NCBI RefSeq assembly: GCF_000718635.1
Contig: NZ_JOBF01000001.1
Span: forward strand, 310,001 to 374,000
From: Streptomyces varsoviensis
GTDB lineage: Bacteria; Actinomycetota; Actinomycetes; Streptomycetales; Streptomycetaceae
Length of the DNA: 64,000 bases
Direction of reading: 5' to 3'
The notes beneath the pieces are model-generated. The model searched no databases. It saw only the letters and a program-made list of their open reading frames with translations, and was not told the origin of the DNA. Both the position numbers and the translations under genes were made by a program. This document shows, one piece after another, positions 34,840 through 44,072 of the stretch (the first letter of the stretch is position 1; each line of letters begins with the position of its first letter).

Positions 34840-36270
34840 ATGACCAGCAGACCCACTCCACGCCGCACCGTGCTCGCCGTCGCCATCGGCGTCGTCGTGG
34901 CCGCCGTCTCCTCCTCGGCGCACGCCGCGCCGCGCCGCGGCCCCCAGCGGCCGGTCGGCCCGCACGGCCCGGACGGTCCCGAGGACGGCACCCCGGACGC
35001 CCGCACGGACGCGGACGCGACGGCGAGCGCGGCCATCGACTACCACGGCTGGGCGAGCTGCCGCGACTGGCGCAGCGGCACCGCCGAGGGCACCCGCGTC
35101 GAGACCGGCGACCGGCCGGGCGTGGTCATCGACCACCCCATCGGCACCACGCTCTACACCGACCCGCACACCGGCGCCCGGACCGCCTGGGAGTACGCGG
35201 CCTGGACCACCCCGCGGTACACCCTGCCCGTACCGGCGAGCGAGGCCGTCGTCTCCTGGAACGCCCACACCCCGCCCGGCACCTGGCTCCAGATCGAGCT
35301 GCACGGCACGTACACGGACGGCACCAGCACCCCCTGGTACGTGCTGGGCCGCTGGACCTCCGGCGACGCCGAGGGGGACATCCGGCGCACCTCCGTCGAC
35401 GACCAGCGCGACGGCAAGAGCGGCATCTCCACGGACACCTTCGCCATGGACGCCGCCGCCGGCCCGCTCCGCCTGGCCGGGTACGAGCTGAAGATCACCC
35501 TCTACCGCAGGCCGGGCACCGCCCTCACGCCCACCGTGTGGCGGCTCGGCGCGATGGCCTCCGACCTGCCCGGCCGCTTCACGGTGCCCGCCTCGACGCC
35601 GGACCCGGCGGGCCGGCGCGAGCTGAAGGTGCCGCGCTACTCGCAGGAGATCCACAAGGGGCAGTACCCGGAGTACGACAACGGGGGCGAGGCGTGGTGC
35701 AGCCCCACCTCCTCGCAGATGATCATCGAGTACTGGGGCCGCCGCCCCACCCCGGCGGACCTGGCCTGGGTCAACCCCGCCTACGCGGACCCCCAGGTCT
35801 GCCACGCCGCCCGCTACACGTACGACTACCAGTACCAGGGCTGCGGCAACTGGCCCTTCAACGCCGCCTACGCCGCGACCTACCGCGACCTGCGGGGCGT
35901 CGTCACCCGGCTCGGCTCCCTGAACGACGCCGAGCGGCTCATCGGCGTCGGCATCCCCCTCATCACCTCGCAGTCCTTCCTCGCCACCGAGCTGGACGGC
36001 GCGGGCTACGGCACGGCGGGCCACCTGATGACGGTCGTCGGTTTCACCGCCAAGGGCGATGTCATCGCCAACGACCCGGCGTCGCCCAGCAACGCGGCGG
36101 TCCGGCGCGTCTACAAACGCCGCCAATGGGAAAACATCTGGCTCAGAACGAAGCGCTACAACGCCTCCAACAAGGTGGTGAGCGGCACCGGCGGCATCTG
36201 CTACCTCTACTTCCCCGTCGACCTCACCGCGGACCAGCGCCGGGTCCTGGGGGAACTCGGGATTCGCTGA
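34840..36270 (+). CDS. Secreted C39-like (papain-fold) peptidase
   Basis: This 476-residue exported protein has a signal peptide at residues 1-29 (RTVLAVAIGVVVAAVSSSAHA). A beta-rich N-terminal domain follows to about residue 255, then a C39_2-type cysteine peptidase domain with Cys287 in GGEAWCSPTSSQMI, His395 in GYGTAGHLMTVVGF and Asn411-Asp412 in VIANDPAS as likely catalytic residues. It is probably a cell-wall or extracellular hydrolase; substrate unknown. Divergent from the kinase gene. A strong hairpin follows 25 bases after the stop. Confidence 0.85.
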   Translation: MTSRPTPRRTVLAVAIGVVVAAVSSSAHAAPRRGPQRPVGPHGPDGPEDGTPDARTDADATASAAIDYHGWASCRDWRSGTAEGTRVETGDRPGVVIDHPIGTTLYTDPHTGARTAWEYAAWTTPRYTLPVPASEAVVSWNAHTPPGTWLQIELHGTYTDGTSTPWYVLGRWTSGDAEGDIRRTSVDDQRDGKSGISTDTFAMDAAAGPLRLAGYELKITLYRRPGTALTPTVWRLGAMASDLPGRFTVPASTPDPAGRRELKVPRYSQEIHKGQYPEYDNGGEAWCSPTSSQMIIEYWGRRPTPADLAWVNPAYADPQVCHAARYTYDYQYQGCGNWPFNAAYAATYRDLRGVVTRLGSLNDAERLIGVGIPLITSQSFLATELDGAGYGTAGHLMTVVGFTAKGDVIANDPASPSNAAVRRVYKRRQWENIWLRTKRYNASNKVVSGTGGICYLYFPVDLTADQRRVLGELGIR

Positions 36271-36295
36271 TCCCGCTCGCCTGACTGTGTCCCTG

Positions 36296-36324
36296 CCTGC
36301 CTGCCTGCCGGGCGGGCAAGCAGG
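36296..36324 (+). terminator. Hairpin after the C39-like gene
   Basis: CCTGCCTGCCTGCC (36296-36309) pairs with GGCGGGCAAGCAGG (36311-36324) with one mismatch and one wobble; the inner few pairs must open to form the loop. The stem begins 26 bases after the stop codon. Confidence 0.65.
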
Positions 36325-36517
36325 CGGGCGGTCGGCGGCGGCAAAGGCTCATCCGGCGCTCCCTCGCGGTCATCGTCTGTCGTACCCGATCCGAGATCGC
36401 CGGTCTGTGGCGTGCCGTATGACCGATAGTGCTCAAGTGACGCTCCGTGTGCGGCGCTTCTGGGAAGGTGCGAGGGTTCATCCTTCTGGGAAGCGGCGAC
36501 TGCCAGGGAGGCGTGGA

Positions 36518-37630
36518 GTGCGCTCTGAGCGGGGCTGGCTGATATTGGCGGCGATGGTCGGGGCGGCCGTCGTCGCGAGCGTCCTCATCCGCCCGGCGGC
36601 CCCGCCGGCCGTGCTGCTGGTCCTCGGCCCGCTGCTCGCGTCCCACCGGCTGACCGTCCGCGCGACCGCCGGGCTCGCGGGCACGGCCGTGGCGCTCGCG
36701 GCCCTGCCGTCGGGCACGGGCGACGCCCCGTACGCGCCGTTCGCCGCGTACGGCCCCGTGGTGTCCGTCCTGTCCGTGGCCGCCGGCGGGGCGTCGGCGG
36801 TGCTGAGCGCCCGCGCCCGTACCGGCGACCGCGCGGCCCTGGAGCGGCTGACCCGCCTCGCCGAACTGGCCCAACGGGCCGTCGTCCGGCCGCTGCCGCG
36901 CGAGATCGGCGGGCTCGACCTGGCCTTGCGCACGCGCTCCGCCACCGACGGGGCCCTGCTCGGCGGCGACCTGTACGACGCGACGCTCACCGCCGCCGGG
37001 CCGCGGCTGCTCATCGGGGATGTACGGGGCCACGGCGTGGACGCGGCCCGGGTCGGCGCGGCCGTGCTGTGCGCCTTCCGGCAGACCGCCGCCGCCGAAC
37101 CGGACCCGGTCGCCCTCGCCCACCTCCTCGACGACCGCATCGCCCCCGACCTGGGCGACGAGGACTTCGTGACGCTCCTGCTGGCCGACTTCGGGCCCGA
37201 GGAGGTCCGCCTGGTCAACTGCGGGCATCCGCCGCCGTTGCGCACGGGCGGCCGTATGAAGCTGCTGGAGGCGCCGAACCCGTCGCCGCCCCTGGGCCTC
37301 GCCCCGCGGCCGTCGCTGCAACGGGTCGCCCTCGGCCTCGACCAGCGGCTGCTGTTCTACACCGACGGCCTCAGCGAGGCCCGGAACGCCCGCGGGGACA
37401 TGTTCCCGTTCGACCGCCGGGTCCAGGCCGCCCTCGCGGCGCCCACCGTCGAGGAGGCCGTGGCGGACCTGCTCGACCTGTTCCACCAGCACACCGCCGG
37501 CGGGGAGAGGGCCAGGGGCGGTGACGACCTCACCCTGCTCCTCGTCCAGCCCACCGTGGGCGTGCTCGGCGGTGAGCCCGGCCGGGCGCTGGACGGCGAG
37601 GACCGGCGACCGCCGCTGCGCTCCACCTGA
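36518..37630 (+). CDS. Membrane-bound PP2C/SpoIIE-type Ser/Thr phosphatase
   Basis: The protein has 370 residues. Four hydrophobic segments lie in the first 105 residues (WLILAAMVGAAVVASVLI onward). A PPM/SpoIIE phosphatase domain follows, with metal-binding Asp residues in LLGGDLYDATL, LLIGDVRGHGVDAARV and the terminal GGDDLTLLLVQ. Such proteins dephosphorylate anti-anti-sigma factors in sigma-factor control. GTG at 36518 is preferred because GGAGG sits six bases upstream and the first helix begins at once; an ATG at 36419 would add 33 basic residues. No sigma-system partner is adjacent. Confidence 0.82.
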   Translation: MRSERGWLILAAMVGAAVVASVLIRPAAPPAVLLVLGPLLASHRLTVRATAGLAGTAVALAALPSGTGDAPYAPFAAYGPVVSVLSVAAGGASAVLSARARTGDRAALERLTRLAELAQRAVVRPLPREIGGLDLALRTRSATDGALLGGDLYDATLTAAGPRLLIGDVRGHGVDAARVGAAVLCAFRQTAAAEPDPVALAHLLDDRIAPDLGDEDFVTLLLADFGPEEVRLVNCGHPPPLRTGGRMKLLEAPNPSPPLGLAPRPSLQRVALGLDQRLLFYTDGLSEARNARGDMFPFDRRVQAALAAPTVEEAVADLLDLFHQHTAGGERARGGDDLTLLLVQPTVGVLGGEPGRALDGEDRRPPLRST

Positions 37631-37937
37631 CGGGCCGGTCTCCGCGCGACGAACGGCCCCCGCCCGCCGGCCCCGCGTGGCGGCGACCCGACCGATCATC
37701 CGTGGGCAATCGCGCAACAAATATGCCCATGGACTGATCCACGGGCGATCACGCCCGCAAGGGCGGCGATAAGAACCCAAGCGATCCCTTGTGGTCAGAA
37801 TCGATCCATGACGGTCCGCCGGACGGCTCATGCGGACAGCTCGCCGGCGTGGGTTCGCGTCGCACGGCGCACTGGTGCAGACTGCCGCCCTCAGCGCACG
37901 CGAGGGGGCGTGGGCCGGGCCGGGGAGGACGATCGTT
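37631..37937. other. Intergenic region with a small inverted repeat
   Basis: No gene is supported. CGGGCG (37742-37747) and CGCCCG (37752-37757) form a short perfect inverted repeat. Bases 37690-37810 are less GC-rich and probably contain the promoter of the next gene. Confidence 0.4.
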
Positions 37938-40085
37938 GTGGCGGCGGCGAAGGGGCGGCGCGAAGAGCCGCGAGCGGAGCGGACGCCGGGGAACCTGACC
38001 GCGCCGCGCACGGCGACGGTCGACCGGCGCACGGAAGTGGCCGAGATCGAGCGCCTGCTCCAGGAACCCTCGCGCGAGGGGGCGGCCCGGCTGGTGACGC
38101 TCACCGGGGTCGGCGGGGTCGGGAAGACCCGTGTGGCGCTGAACGCCGCCGCCGCGCTCCAGCCCCGCTTCCGCGACGGGGTCTGGCTGGTGGAGCTCTC
38201 GCCGCTGCGCCGCGGCGCCCTCCTGGCGCACGTCATCGCCGAGACCCTGCTGCTGGCCGACCAGAGCACCCGCCCCATGATCGACGTACTGGCGGAGTAC
38301 CTGGCCGAGCGCGAACTGCTGCTGGTGCTGGACACCTGCGAGCACCTGGCCGACGACTGCGCGCTCGTCACCGAGATCCTGCTACGGGCCGCCCCCGGAC
38401 TGCGCGTCCTGGCCACCAGCCGCCGCGTCCTCGACGTGGTCGGCGAACGCGTCATCACCATCGAGCCGCTGCCCGTACCCGACGCCGACGACGCGCGGGC
38501 CGACACAGCGGACGCCGTGGCCCTGCTGACCCTGCGCGCCAGGGAGGCCGTGCCCGGCTTCACCGTCGCCGACGCCGACCGCGCGGAGCTGGTACGGCTG
38601 TGCCGACGGCTGGACGGCCTGCCCCTGGCCATCGAACTGGCCGCGGCCCGCCTGCGCGACCTGCCCGTACGGGAACTGACCGCCCGGCTGGACGACCGCT
38701 TCGCCGTCCTCGGCGACACCGACGACATCGCCGGCGACGCCGAGCCCCCCTGGCACCAGGCCCTGCGCACCGCCATCGGCTGGAGCCACCAACTGTGCAC
38801 CCCCGCCGAACGGCTCCTATGGGCGCGGCTGTCGGTCTTCGCCGGCGGCTTCGACGCCGAGGCGGCCGTACGGGTCTGCGCCGACGACCACCTCCCGGCC
38901 CGGCGCATCCCCGCCGTACTGGCCACGCTGGGGGAGAAGTCCATCCTCATCTGGCAGCCCACCGGGGGCGGCGAGCGCTACCGCATGCTCGACACCATCC
39001 GCGAGTACGGGGTCCACTGGCTGCGCGGACTCGGCGAGGACGACACGCTGCGCCGTCGCCACCGCGACCACTACCTGGCCCTCGCCCGCCGGGGCGACGC
39101 CGAGTGGATCGGCCCGGAGCAGTTCGCCTGGTACGACCGGATGACCGCGGAGCACGACAACCTCCGTGCCGCGCTGGAGTACAGCCTGGCCGAATCGGAG
39201 GGCCACAGCGCGCTGGAGATGGCCGCGGCCCTGTGGTTCTTCTGGTACGGCTGCGGGTTTTTCAAGGAGGGTCGGCTCTACCTGGACCAGGCCCTGGCCG
39301 CCGACACCGCCCCCTCTCCGGCGCGCGTGAGGGCCCTGTACGTCAGCGGTCCGGTGCTGCTCTGCCTGGGCGACCTGCCCGCCCTGGAGGAACGGGCCGC
39401 CGAGTGCACCGCCCTGGCCGCTCGCTTCGGCGCCGCGGAGCGCGCCTGCGCCGCCGCCACGGAGCTGCGGGTGCGGGTGCTGCGCGGCGACACGGAGCAG
39501 GTGCTGTCCCGGGTCGAGGCCCAGCTCGCGACGGACTGGCGCGCGGAACCGCTCACGTTGGTCCCCCTGGCGGCCCTGGTCTTCGGCGCCCATACGCTCG
39601 TCGCCGCGGGCCGCTTCGAGGAAGCTGTCGCCCGGCTGGACGAGTTGAGCGCCGCCTGCGACCGGAGCGGCGAGCGCGGCATGCGCGCGTGGGGCGACTT
39701 CGTACGTTCCCAGGCCGAGCTGGCCCTGGGCCGGTTCGAGGAGGCGCGCGAGCACGCCCGGGCCGCCCTCCTGGTCAAACACCGGCTGCGGGACGGCGTG
39801 GGCACCGGGATGGCCCTGGAGGCGCTGGCCCGCGCCGACGCCGCCACGGGCCGCCACCAGGACGCCGCGTGGCTGCTGGGTCTGGCCGCGCGGCTCTGGG
39901 GGACGCTGGGCCGGCCGCAGGCGGGCATCCCCCAGATGGTGGCCGCGCATCACGCCTGCGCGTGCCGTACGCGGGAAGCCCTCGGGGAGGACGCCTATCG
40001 GCGCGCCTTCGGACTCGGCCACGCCACCAACCTGAACACCGGCATCGCCCAAGTCCTCGACCCCGCCTCCGCACCGCCGCGCTGA
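37938..40085 (+). CDS. NB-ARC/AAA ATPase with TPR-like C-terminus, no DNA-binding domain seen
   Basis: The protein has 715 residues. The N-terminal STAND ATPase has Walker A LTGVGGVGKT (55-64), Walker B region LLLVLDTCEHLADDC, the RNBS-like VLATSRRVLDVVGE and GLPLAIELAAARL. A winged-helix segment (LCTPAERLLWARLSVFAGGFDAEAAVRVC) and a long helical repeat region follow. Homologous Streptomyces regulators end in a LuxR-type HTH or begin with a SARP domain; this protein shows neither. It may signal through protein contacts or be truncated. GTG at 37938 is chosen for GGGGAGG nine bases upstream. Confidence 0.8.
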   Translation: MAAAKGRREEPRAERTPGNLTAPRTATVDRRTEVAEIERLLQEPSREGAARLVTLTGVGGVGKTRVALNAAAALQPRFRDGVWLVELSPLRRGALLAHVIAETLLLADQSTRPMIDVLAEYLAERELLLVLDTCEHLADDCALVTEILLRAAPGLRVLATSRRVLDVVGERVITIEPLPVPDADDARADTADAVALLTLRAREAVPGFTVADADRAELVRLCRRLDGLPLAIELAAARLRDLPVRELTARLDDRFAVLGDTDDIAGDAEPPWHQALRTAIGWSHQLCTPAERLLWARLSVFAGGFDAEAAVRVCADDHLPARRIPAVLATLGEKSILIWQPTGGGERYRMLDTIREYGVHWLRGLGEDDTLRRRHRDHYLALARRGDAEWIGPEQFAWYDRMTAEHDNLRAALEYSLAESEGHSALEMAAALWFFWYGCGFFKEGRLYLDQALAADTAPSPARVRALYVSGPVLLCLGDLPALEERAAECTALAARFGAAERACAAATELRVRVLRGDTEQVLSRVEAQLATDWRAEPLTLVPLAALVFGAHTLVAAGRFEEAVARLDELSAACDRSGERGMRAWGDFVRSQAELALGRFEEAREHARAALLVKHRLRDGVGTGMALEALARADAATGRHQDAAWLLGLAARLWGTLGRPQAGIPQMVAAHHACACRTREALGEDAYRRAFGLGHATNLNTGIAQVLDPASAPPR

Positions 40086-40118
40086 CAGTCCGCCGACCGC
40101 CGGCTCGGGCCGATCACC

Positions 40119-40153
40119 GGTTGCTGGTTGCTGGTTGCTGGTTGCCGGTTCGG
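40119..40153. repeat. 7-bp tandem repeat, five units
   Basis: Three perfect GGTTGCT units (40119-40139) are followed by GGTTGCC and GGTTCGG, 34 bases after the NB-ARC gene. The rest of 40086-40378 shows no gene. Confidence 0.8.
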
Positions 40154-40378
40154 GGCGTGCGCCGGGGGCGCGTGTTCGAACGGAATGTGCTGTGCGGCAC
40201 CCTCCGCGCGGCGTGCGCTACGGGGCCGGAGACCGTACGATTGACGGGCTCACGCCGTGTCACATGCGCCCCGCCATGGCCGAATGCGGACCGTTCTTTT
40301 CCGCTTCGGGGTTCCATTCGAACGGACGATCAGTAGCCTCGGCTCAACACACCCGCGATGAGCTGGAGCGACTGACTG

Positions 40379-41203
40379 ATGGAGCGTCCCACCTGGGCCC
40401 CCCAGGGAATCGACCTGTCTGTGCCGAGCGTGTCCCGGATCTACGACTACTACCTGGGCGGCTCGCACAACTTCGAGGCCGATCGCGAGACCGGCCGCAG
40501 GGCGATCGCGGCATTTCCCGGGCTGCCGAAGCTCATGCAGGTCAATCGCGCCTTCATGCGGCGCACCGTGCGCTACGCCGTCAGCGAGGGTGTGAACCAG
40601 TTCCTGGACATCGGCTCCGGCATCCCCACCTTCGGCAACGTCCACGAGATAGCCCAAGCGGCGGACCCCGCCGCCCGGGTGGTCTACGTCGACCACGACC
40701 CGGTCGCCGTCGCCCACAGCCGGGCCGTGCTCGACGGCGATGACCAGTCCGCCATCGTCGCCGCCGACCTCCGCGCACCCCGGGAGATCCTCGGCAGCGC
40801 CGAGGTCGGCCGGCTGCTCGACCTCGACCGTCCGGTCGCGCTCCTGCTCGTGGCCGTGCTCCACTTCGTGGAGGACCAGGACGACCCCTGGAAGGCGCTC
40901 GCCGTGCTGCGCGACGCGCTCGCCCCGGGCAGCCTGCTGGTCCTGACGCACGCCTCCACGGAGGGCGGCCCGCGGAAACCGGAGGACGGTGAGGGAGTGC
41001 AAGGTGTCTACCGCGAGGTGGGCTCGCCGCTGCTGATGCGCTCGCGCGAGGAAGTGATCCGGTTCTTCGACGGGTTCGAACTCGTCGACCCCGGACTGGT
41101 CTCCATGCCGCACTGGCGGCCGGACGCGGCCGACACGCCCGAGGACGCCGACGAGGACCCCGTGGTCTTCAGCGGATTCGCCGGCGTGGGGCGCAAGCAG
41201 TGA
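40379..41203 (+). CDS. DUF574-type SAM-dependent methyltransferase
   Basis: This 274-residue protein belongs to the actinobacterial Methyltransf_19 (DUF574) group. The N-terminal block SVSRIYDYYLGGSHNFEADRE (around residues 17-37) is diagnostic. Motif I is NQFLDIGSGIPTFGNVHEIAQ and motif II is VVYVDHDPVAVAHSRAVL. Substrates are mostly unknown. The stop is overlapped by the start of the c-di-GMP gene (GTGA), a strong hint of a functional link. Confidence 0.9.
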   Translation: MERPTWAPQGIDLSVPSVSRIYDYYLGGSHNFEADRETGRRAIAAFPGLPKLMQVNRAFMRRTVRYAVSEGVNQFLDIGSGIPTFGNVHEIAQAADPAARVVYVDHDPVAVAHSRAVLDGDDQSAIVAADLRAPREILGSAEVGRLLDLDRPVALLLVAVLHFVEDQDDPWKALAVLRDALAPGSLLVLTHASTEGGPRKPEDGEGVQGVYREVGSPLLMRSREEVIRFFDGFELVDPGLVSMPHWRPDAADTPEDADEDPVVFSGFAGVGRKQ

Positions 41204-43395
41204 CCGTCGCGAGGGGCGGCAGACACATGCCACGGGACGCCGCCGACGAGGACCGGCTCCAGCGGTTCGCCGCCATCTGGAGCCGCGCCGTCTACCCGGC
41301 CACCACCACCTCCATGACGCGCGCCGAGTTCGAGGACTACCTCGTCCCGCTCGCGGCCCGGCTCAGCGAGGCCCTGCGCGCCCAGCCCTTCGACGCCGGG
41401 CCCGCCGCCGACATCGGCGCCGCGCTCGTCGACGCCCACTGCACCGACCCCGAGGCGCTGCCCCTGATCCTCAGCGTCATCGACGCCTACCTGGTGCTCT
41501 ACTGCCCGCCCGGCGACGGACTGTCCGCCGAGGAGAGCCGATCCCGCTGCACCCGCCTCCAGCACCACGTCGCCGCCGGCTTCGCCCGCGCCCTGCGCGA
41601 GCGCACCCGCAGCGAGCAGGAGGCCATCACCCGGGCGGCGCTGGGCGCGCGGGCCGAGGTCGAACAGGCGCTGCACGCCAGCGAGGCCCGGTTTCGCGCG
41701 GTGTTCGAAGGCGCCGCCGTCGGCATCGGGATCGCCGACATCGACGGCCAGGTCCTGGAGGTCAACGACGCGCTGACCCGGATGTTCGGCGGCATGGAAC
41801 ACCTCGCCAGCGGCAGCCGGACCACCGACTGGGGACACCCCGAGGACTCGCCCGAGGTCTGGGGCCTGTACCGCGAACTGGTTCGCGGCGAGCGCGACCA
41901 CTACAGCATCGAGAAGCCGTACGCCCGCGGCGACGGCAGCGTCCTGTGGACCACCCTCACGGTCTCCCTGCTGCGCGACGCCGACGGCACGCCCAAATAC
42001 CAGATCGCCCTCATGGAGGACATCACCGAACGGCGGCGGCTGCACGAACGGCTGCGCTACGAGGCCCGCCACGACGCCCTCACCGGCCTGCCCAACCGCA
42101 CCATGTTCTTCGAACACCTCGACCGCGCCCTCGCCGGCGGCCCCGACGGCGCCGGCGGCGACCGGGTCGGCCTGTGCTACCTGGACATCGACGGCTTCAA
42201 GGCCGTCAACGACAGCCTCGGCCACGCCGTCGGCGACGAACTGCTCGTCGCCGTCGCGGAACGGCTGCGGGCCTGCGCCACCGCCCCCGGCGAACTCGTG
42301 GCGCGCCTCGGCGGCGACGAGTTCGTCGGCCTGGTCACCGGCGCGACCGCGAGCGCCGACGTCACCGCCCTCGCCCGCCGGATGCTGCGCGCCCTCGCCG
42401 ACCCCGTACACCTCGAAGGGCGCGAACTGTCCGTACGGGCCAGCATCGGCGTCGTCGGCGGCAAGACCGGCACGGCCGGCTCGCGGGGCGCGGCCGAGGT
42501 GCTGCGCAGCGCCGACATCACCATGTACCGCGCCAAGGCCGCGGGCGGAAACCGCTACGAACTCGCCGACGCCGCCTGCGACGCCCGCGCCATCGCCCGT
42601 CACTCCCTCACCAACTGCCTGCCCGCGGCCCTGGACAACGGCGAGTTCTTCATCGAGTACCAGCCGCTGGTACGGCTCGGCGACGGCGTCGTCCGCGGCG
42701 CGGAGGCGCTCGTACGGTGGCTGCACCCGGTGCACGGGGTCCTCGGCCCCGACCAGTTCATCCCGCTCGCCGAGTCCACCGGGCTGATCGTGCCGCTCGG
42801 CCGCTGGGTCCTCCAGGAGGCCGCCCGGCAGGCCCGCGCCTGGAAGCACGCCGAGGGGGCCGGGCCGGACGCCGGGCCGCTGCGCGTCAACGTCAACCTC
42901 TCACCCGCCCAGCTCTGCTACCCGGGCCTGGTCACCGAGACGGTGGAGGTGCTCGCCGACGCGGGCCTCGACCCCGCCGCCCTGTGCCTGGAAGTCACCG
43001 AGAACGCCCTGATCGGCGCGGACGAGGACGCCCTGCGGCCGCTGCGGCAACTCGCCGACCTCGGCGTGGACATCGCCCTCGACGACTTCGGAACGGGCTA
43101 CTCCAACCTCTCCTACCTGCGCAGGCTCCCCGTCTCCACGCTCAAGCTGGACCGCTCCTTCACCCGCGGCATGCAGTGCTCGCCCGCCGACCCCGTCGAC
43201 GTGAAGATCGTCGAGGGGATCGTCTCCCTCGCCCACACCCTCGACCTCTCGGTCACGGTCGAGGGCGTCGAGACCGGGAGCCAGGCCGAGTGCCTGCGCG
43301 TGCTGGGCTGCGACACGGCCCAGGGCTGGTACTACGCCCGCCCCGGCCCGCCGGAGCGCCTGCACACGCTCTCGCTCGTGGACGCGGCGTCCTGA
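41200..43395 (+). CDS. PAS-GGDEF-EAL cyclic di-GMP enzyme
   Basis: The protein has 731 residues. An N-terminal helical region of about 155 residues of unknown type is followed by a PAS/PAC module (SEARFRAVFEGAAVGIGIADIDGQVLEVNDALTRM to ALMEDITERRRL, about 160-282), a GGDEF domain with intact GGDEF at 371-375, and an EAL domain with intact EAL at 502-504 and DDFGTGYSNLSYLRRLP. Both synthesis and breakdown of c-di-GMP are possible; in Streptomyces this messenger controls development via BldD. No membrane segment is predicted. GTG overlaps the methyltransferase stop. Confidence 0.92.
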   Translation: MTVARGGRHMPRDAADEDRLQRFAAIWSRAVYPATTTSMTRAEFEDYLVPLAARLSEALRAQPFDAGPAADIGAALVDAHCTDPEALPLILSVIDAYLVLYCPPGDGLSAEESRSRCTRLQHHVAAGFARALRERTRSEQEAITRAALGARAEVEQALHASEARFRAVFEGAAVGIGIADIDGQVLEVNDALTRMFGGMEHLASGSRTTDWGHPEDSPEVWGLYRELVRGERDHYSIEKPYARGDGSVLWTTLTVSLLRDADGTPKYQIALMEDITERRRLHERLRYEARHDALTGLPNRTMFFEHLDRALAGGPDGAGGDRVGLCYLDIDGFKAVNDSLGHAVGDELLVAVAERLRACATAPGELVARLGGDEFVGLVTGATASADVTALARRMLRALADPVHLEGRELSVRASIGVVGGKTGTAGSRGAAEVLRSADITMYRAKAAGGNRYELADAACDARAIARHSLTNCLPAALDNGEFFIEYQPLVRLGDGVVRGAEALVRWLHPVHGVLGPDQFIPLAESTGLIVPLGRWVLQEAARQARAWKHAEGAGPDAGPLRVNVNLSPAQLCYPGLVTETVEVLADAGLDPAALCLEVTENALIGADEDALRPLRQLADLGVDIALDDFGTGYSNLSYLRRLPVSTLKLDRSFTRGMQCSPADPVDVKIVEGIVSLAHTLDLSVTVEGVETGSQAECLRVLGCDTAQGWYYARPGPPERLHTLSLVDAAS

Positions 43396-43484
43396 CGGCG
43401 GCCCGGGCGCGGGCGGTGGCGCGTCCCCTCCGGGGGCCCGCATACGGGCCTGTGTAAGGGGCGATGTCATAGGAGGTACGGGGC

Positions 43485-43889
43485 TTACGGGCCCACCGGC
43501 GGGTCGCGCGGGTCGTCGAGCTGTGCGCGCTCCTCGTCGGTGAGCAGCCGCGAACGGATCAGGAAGCGCACCCCTTCGGGAGCCTCCAGCGAGAAGCCGC
43601 CGCCGCGCCCCGGCACCACATCCACGGTCAGGTGGGTGTGGTGCCAGCGCTCGAACTGGTCGGCCGACATCCAGAAGCCGACCGGCTCGGCCACCCCGTC
43701 GACGTCCAGCGAGCCGAGCAGCACGTCGGAGGCGCCCGTACGGAACTCGCCGGCCGGAAAGCACATGGGCGAACTGCCGTCGCAGCAGCCGCCGGACTGA
43801 TGGAACATCAGCGGGCCGTGTGTACCGCGCAGTCGCCGCAGCAACCGCGCGGCGGCCGGGGTCAGCGCGATACGGGACGCGAGGGTCAT
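43485..43889 (-). CDS. DUF779 family protein
   Basis: This 134-residue protein has the DUF779 signature FHQSGGCCDGSSPMCF near residue 30, with a Cys-Cys and a third Cys, and a His-rich stretch RWHHTHLTVDVVPGRGGGFSLE near 85. Cys and His content suggests metal or Fe-S-related binding; function unknown. It is often found beside aldehyde dehydrogenases, but here the upstream gene encodes the encapsulin cargo desulfurase, 183 bp away on the same strand. GGAGGAG sits 6 bases before the ATG. Confidence 0.82.
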   Translation of the reverse strand: MTLASRIALTPAAARLLRRLRGTHGPLMFHQSGGCCDGSSPMCFPAGEFRTGASDVLLGSLDVDGVAEPVGFWMSADQFERWHHTHLTVDVVPGRGGGFSLEAPEGVRFLIRSRLLTDEERAQLDDPRDPPVGP

Positions 43890-44072
43890 GGAGATCTCCT
43901 CCGGGGCTTCGCCGGAACCGGTTCCTTACCAGGAGAGCAGGCGGCCCGTTGCAAGGACGTTGCGAACGAGCGCTGCCACCGCGAGCGGCGCCCGGGGCCC
44001 CAGCCGAGACGAGACCGGCGGCCCCGACGGCGTGCCCCTGCCCGGCGGTGGTCACCGGACAGGGGCATGGGC

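Noticed and set aside
36224-38962. Minus-strand open frame of about 910 codons
   Set aside because: It is antisense to the PP2C and NB-ARC genes, is Arg/Ser/Ala-rich and has no family resemblance.
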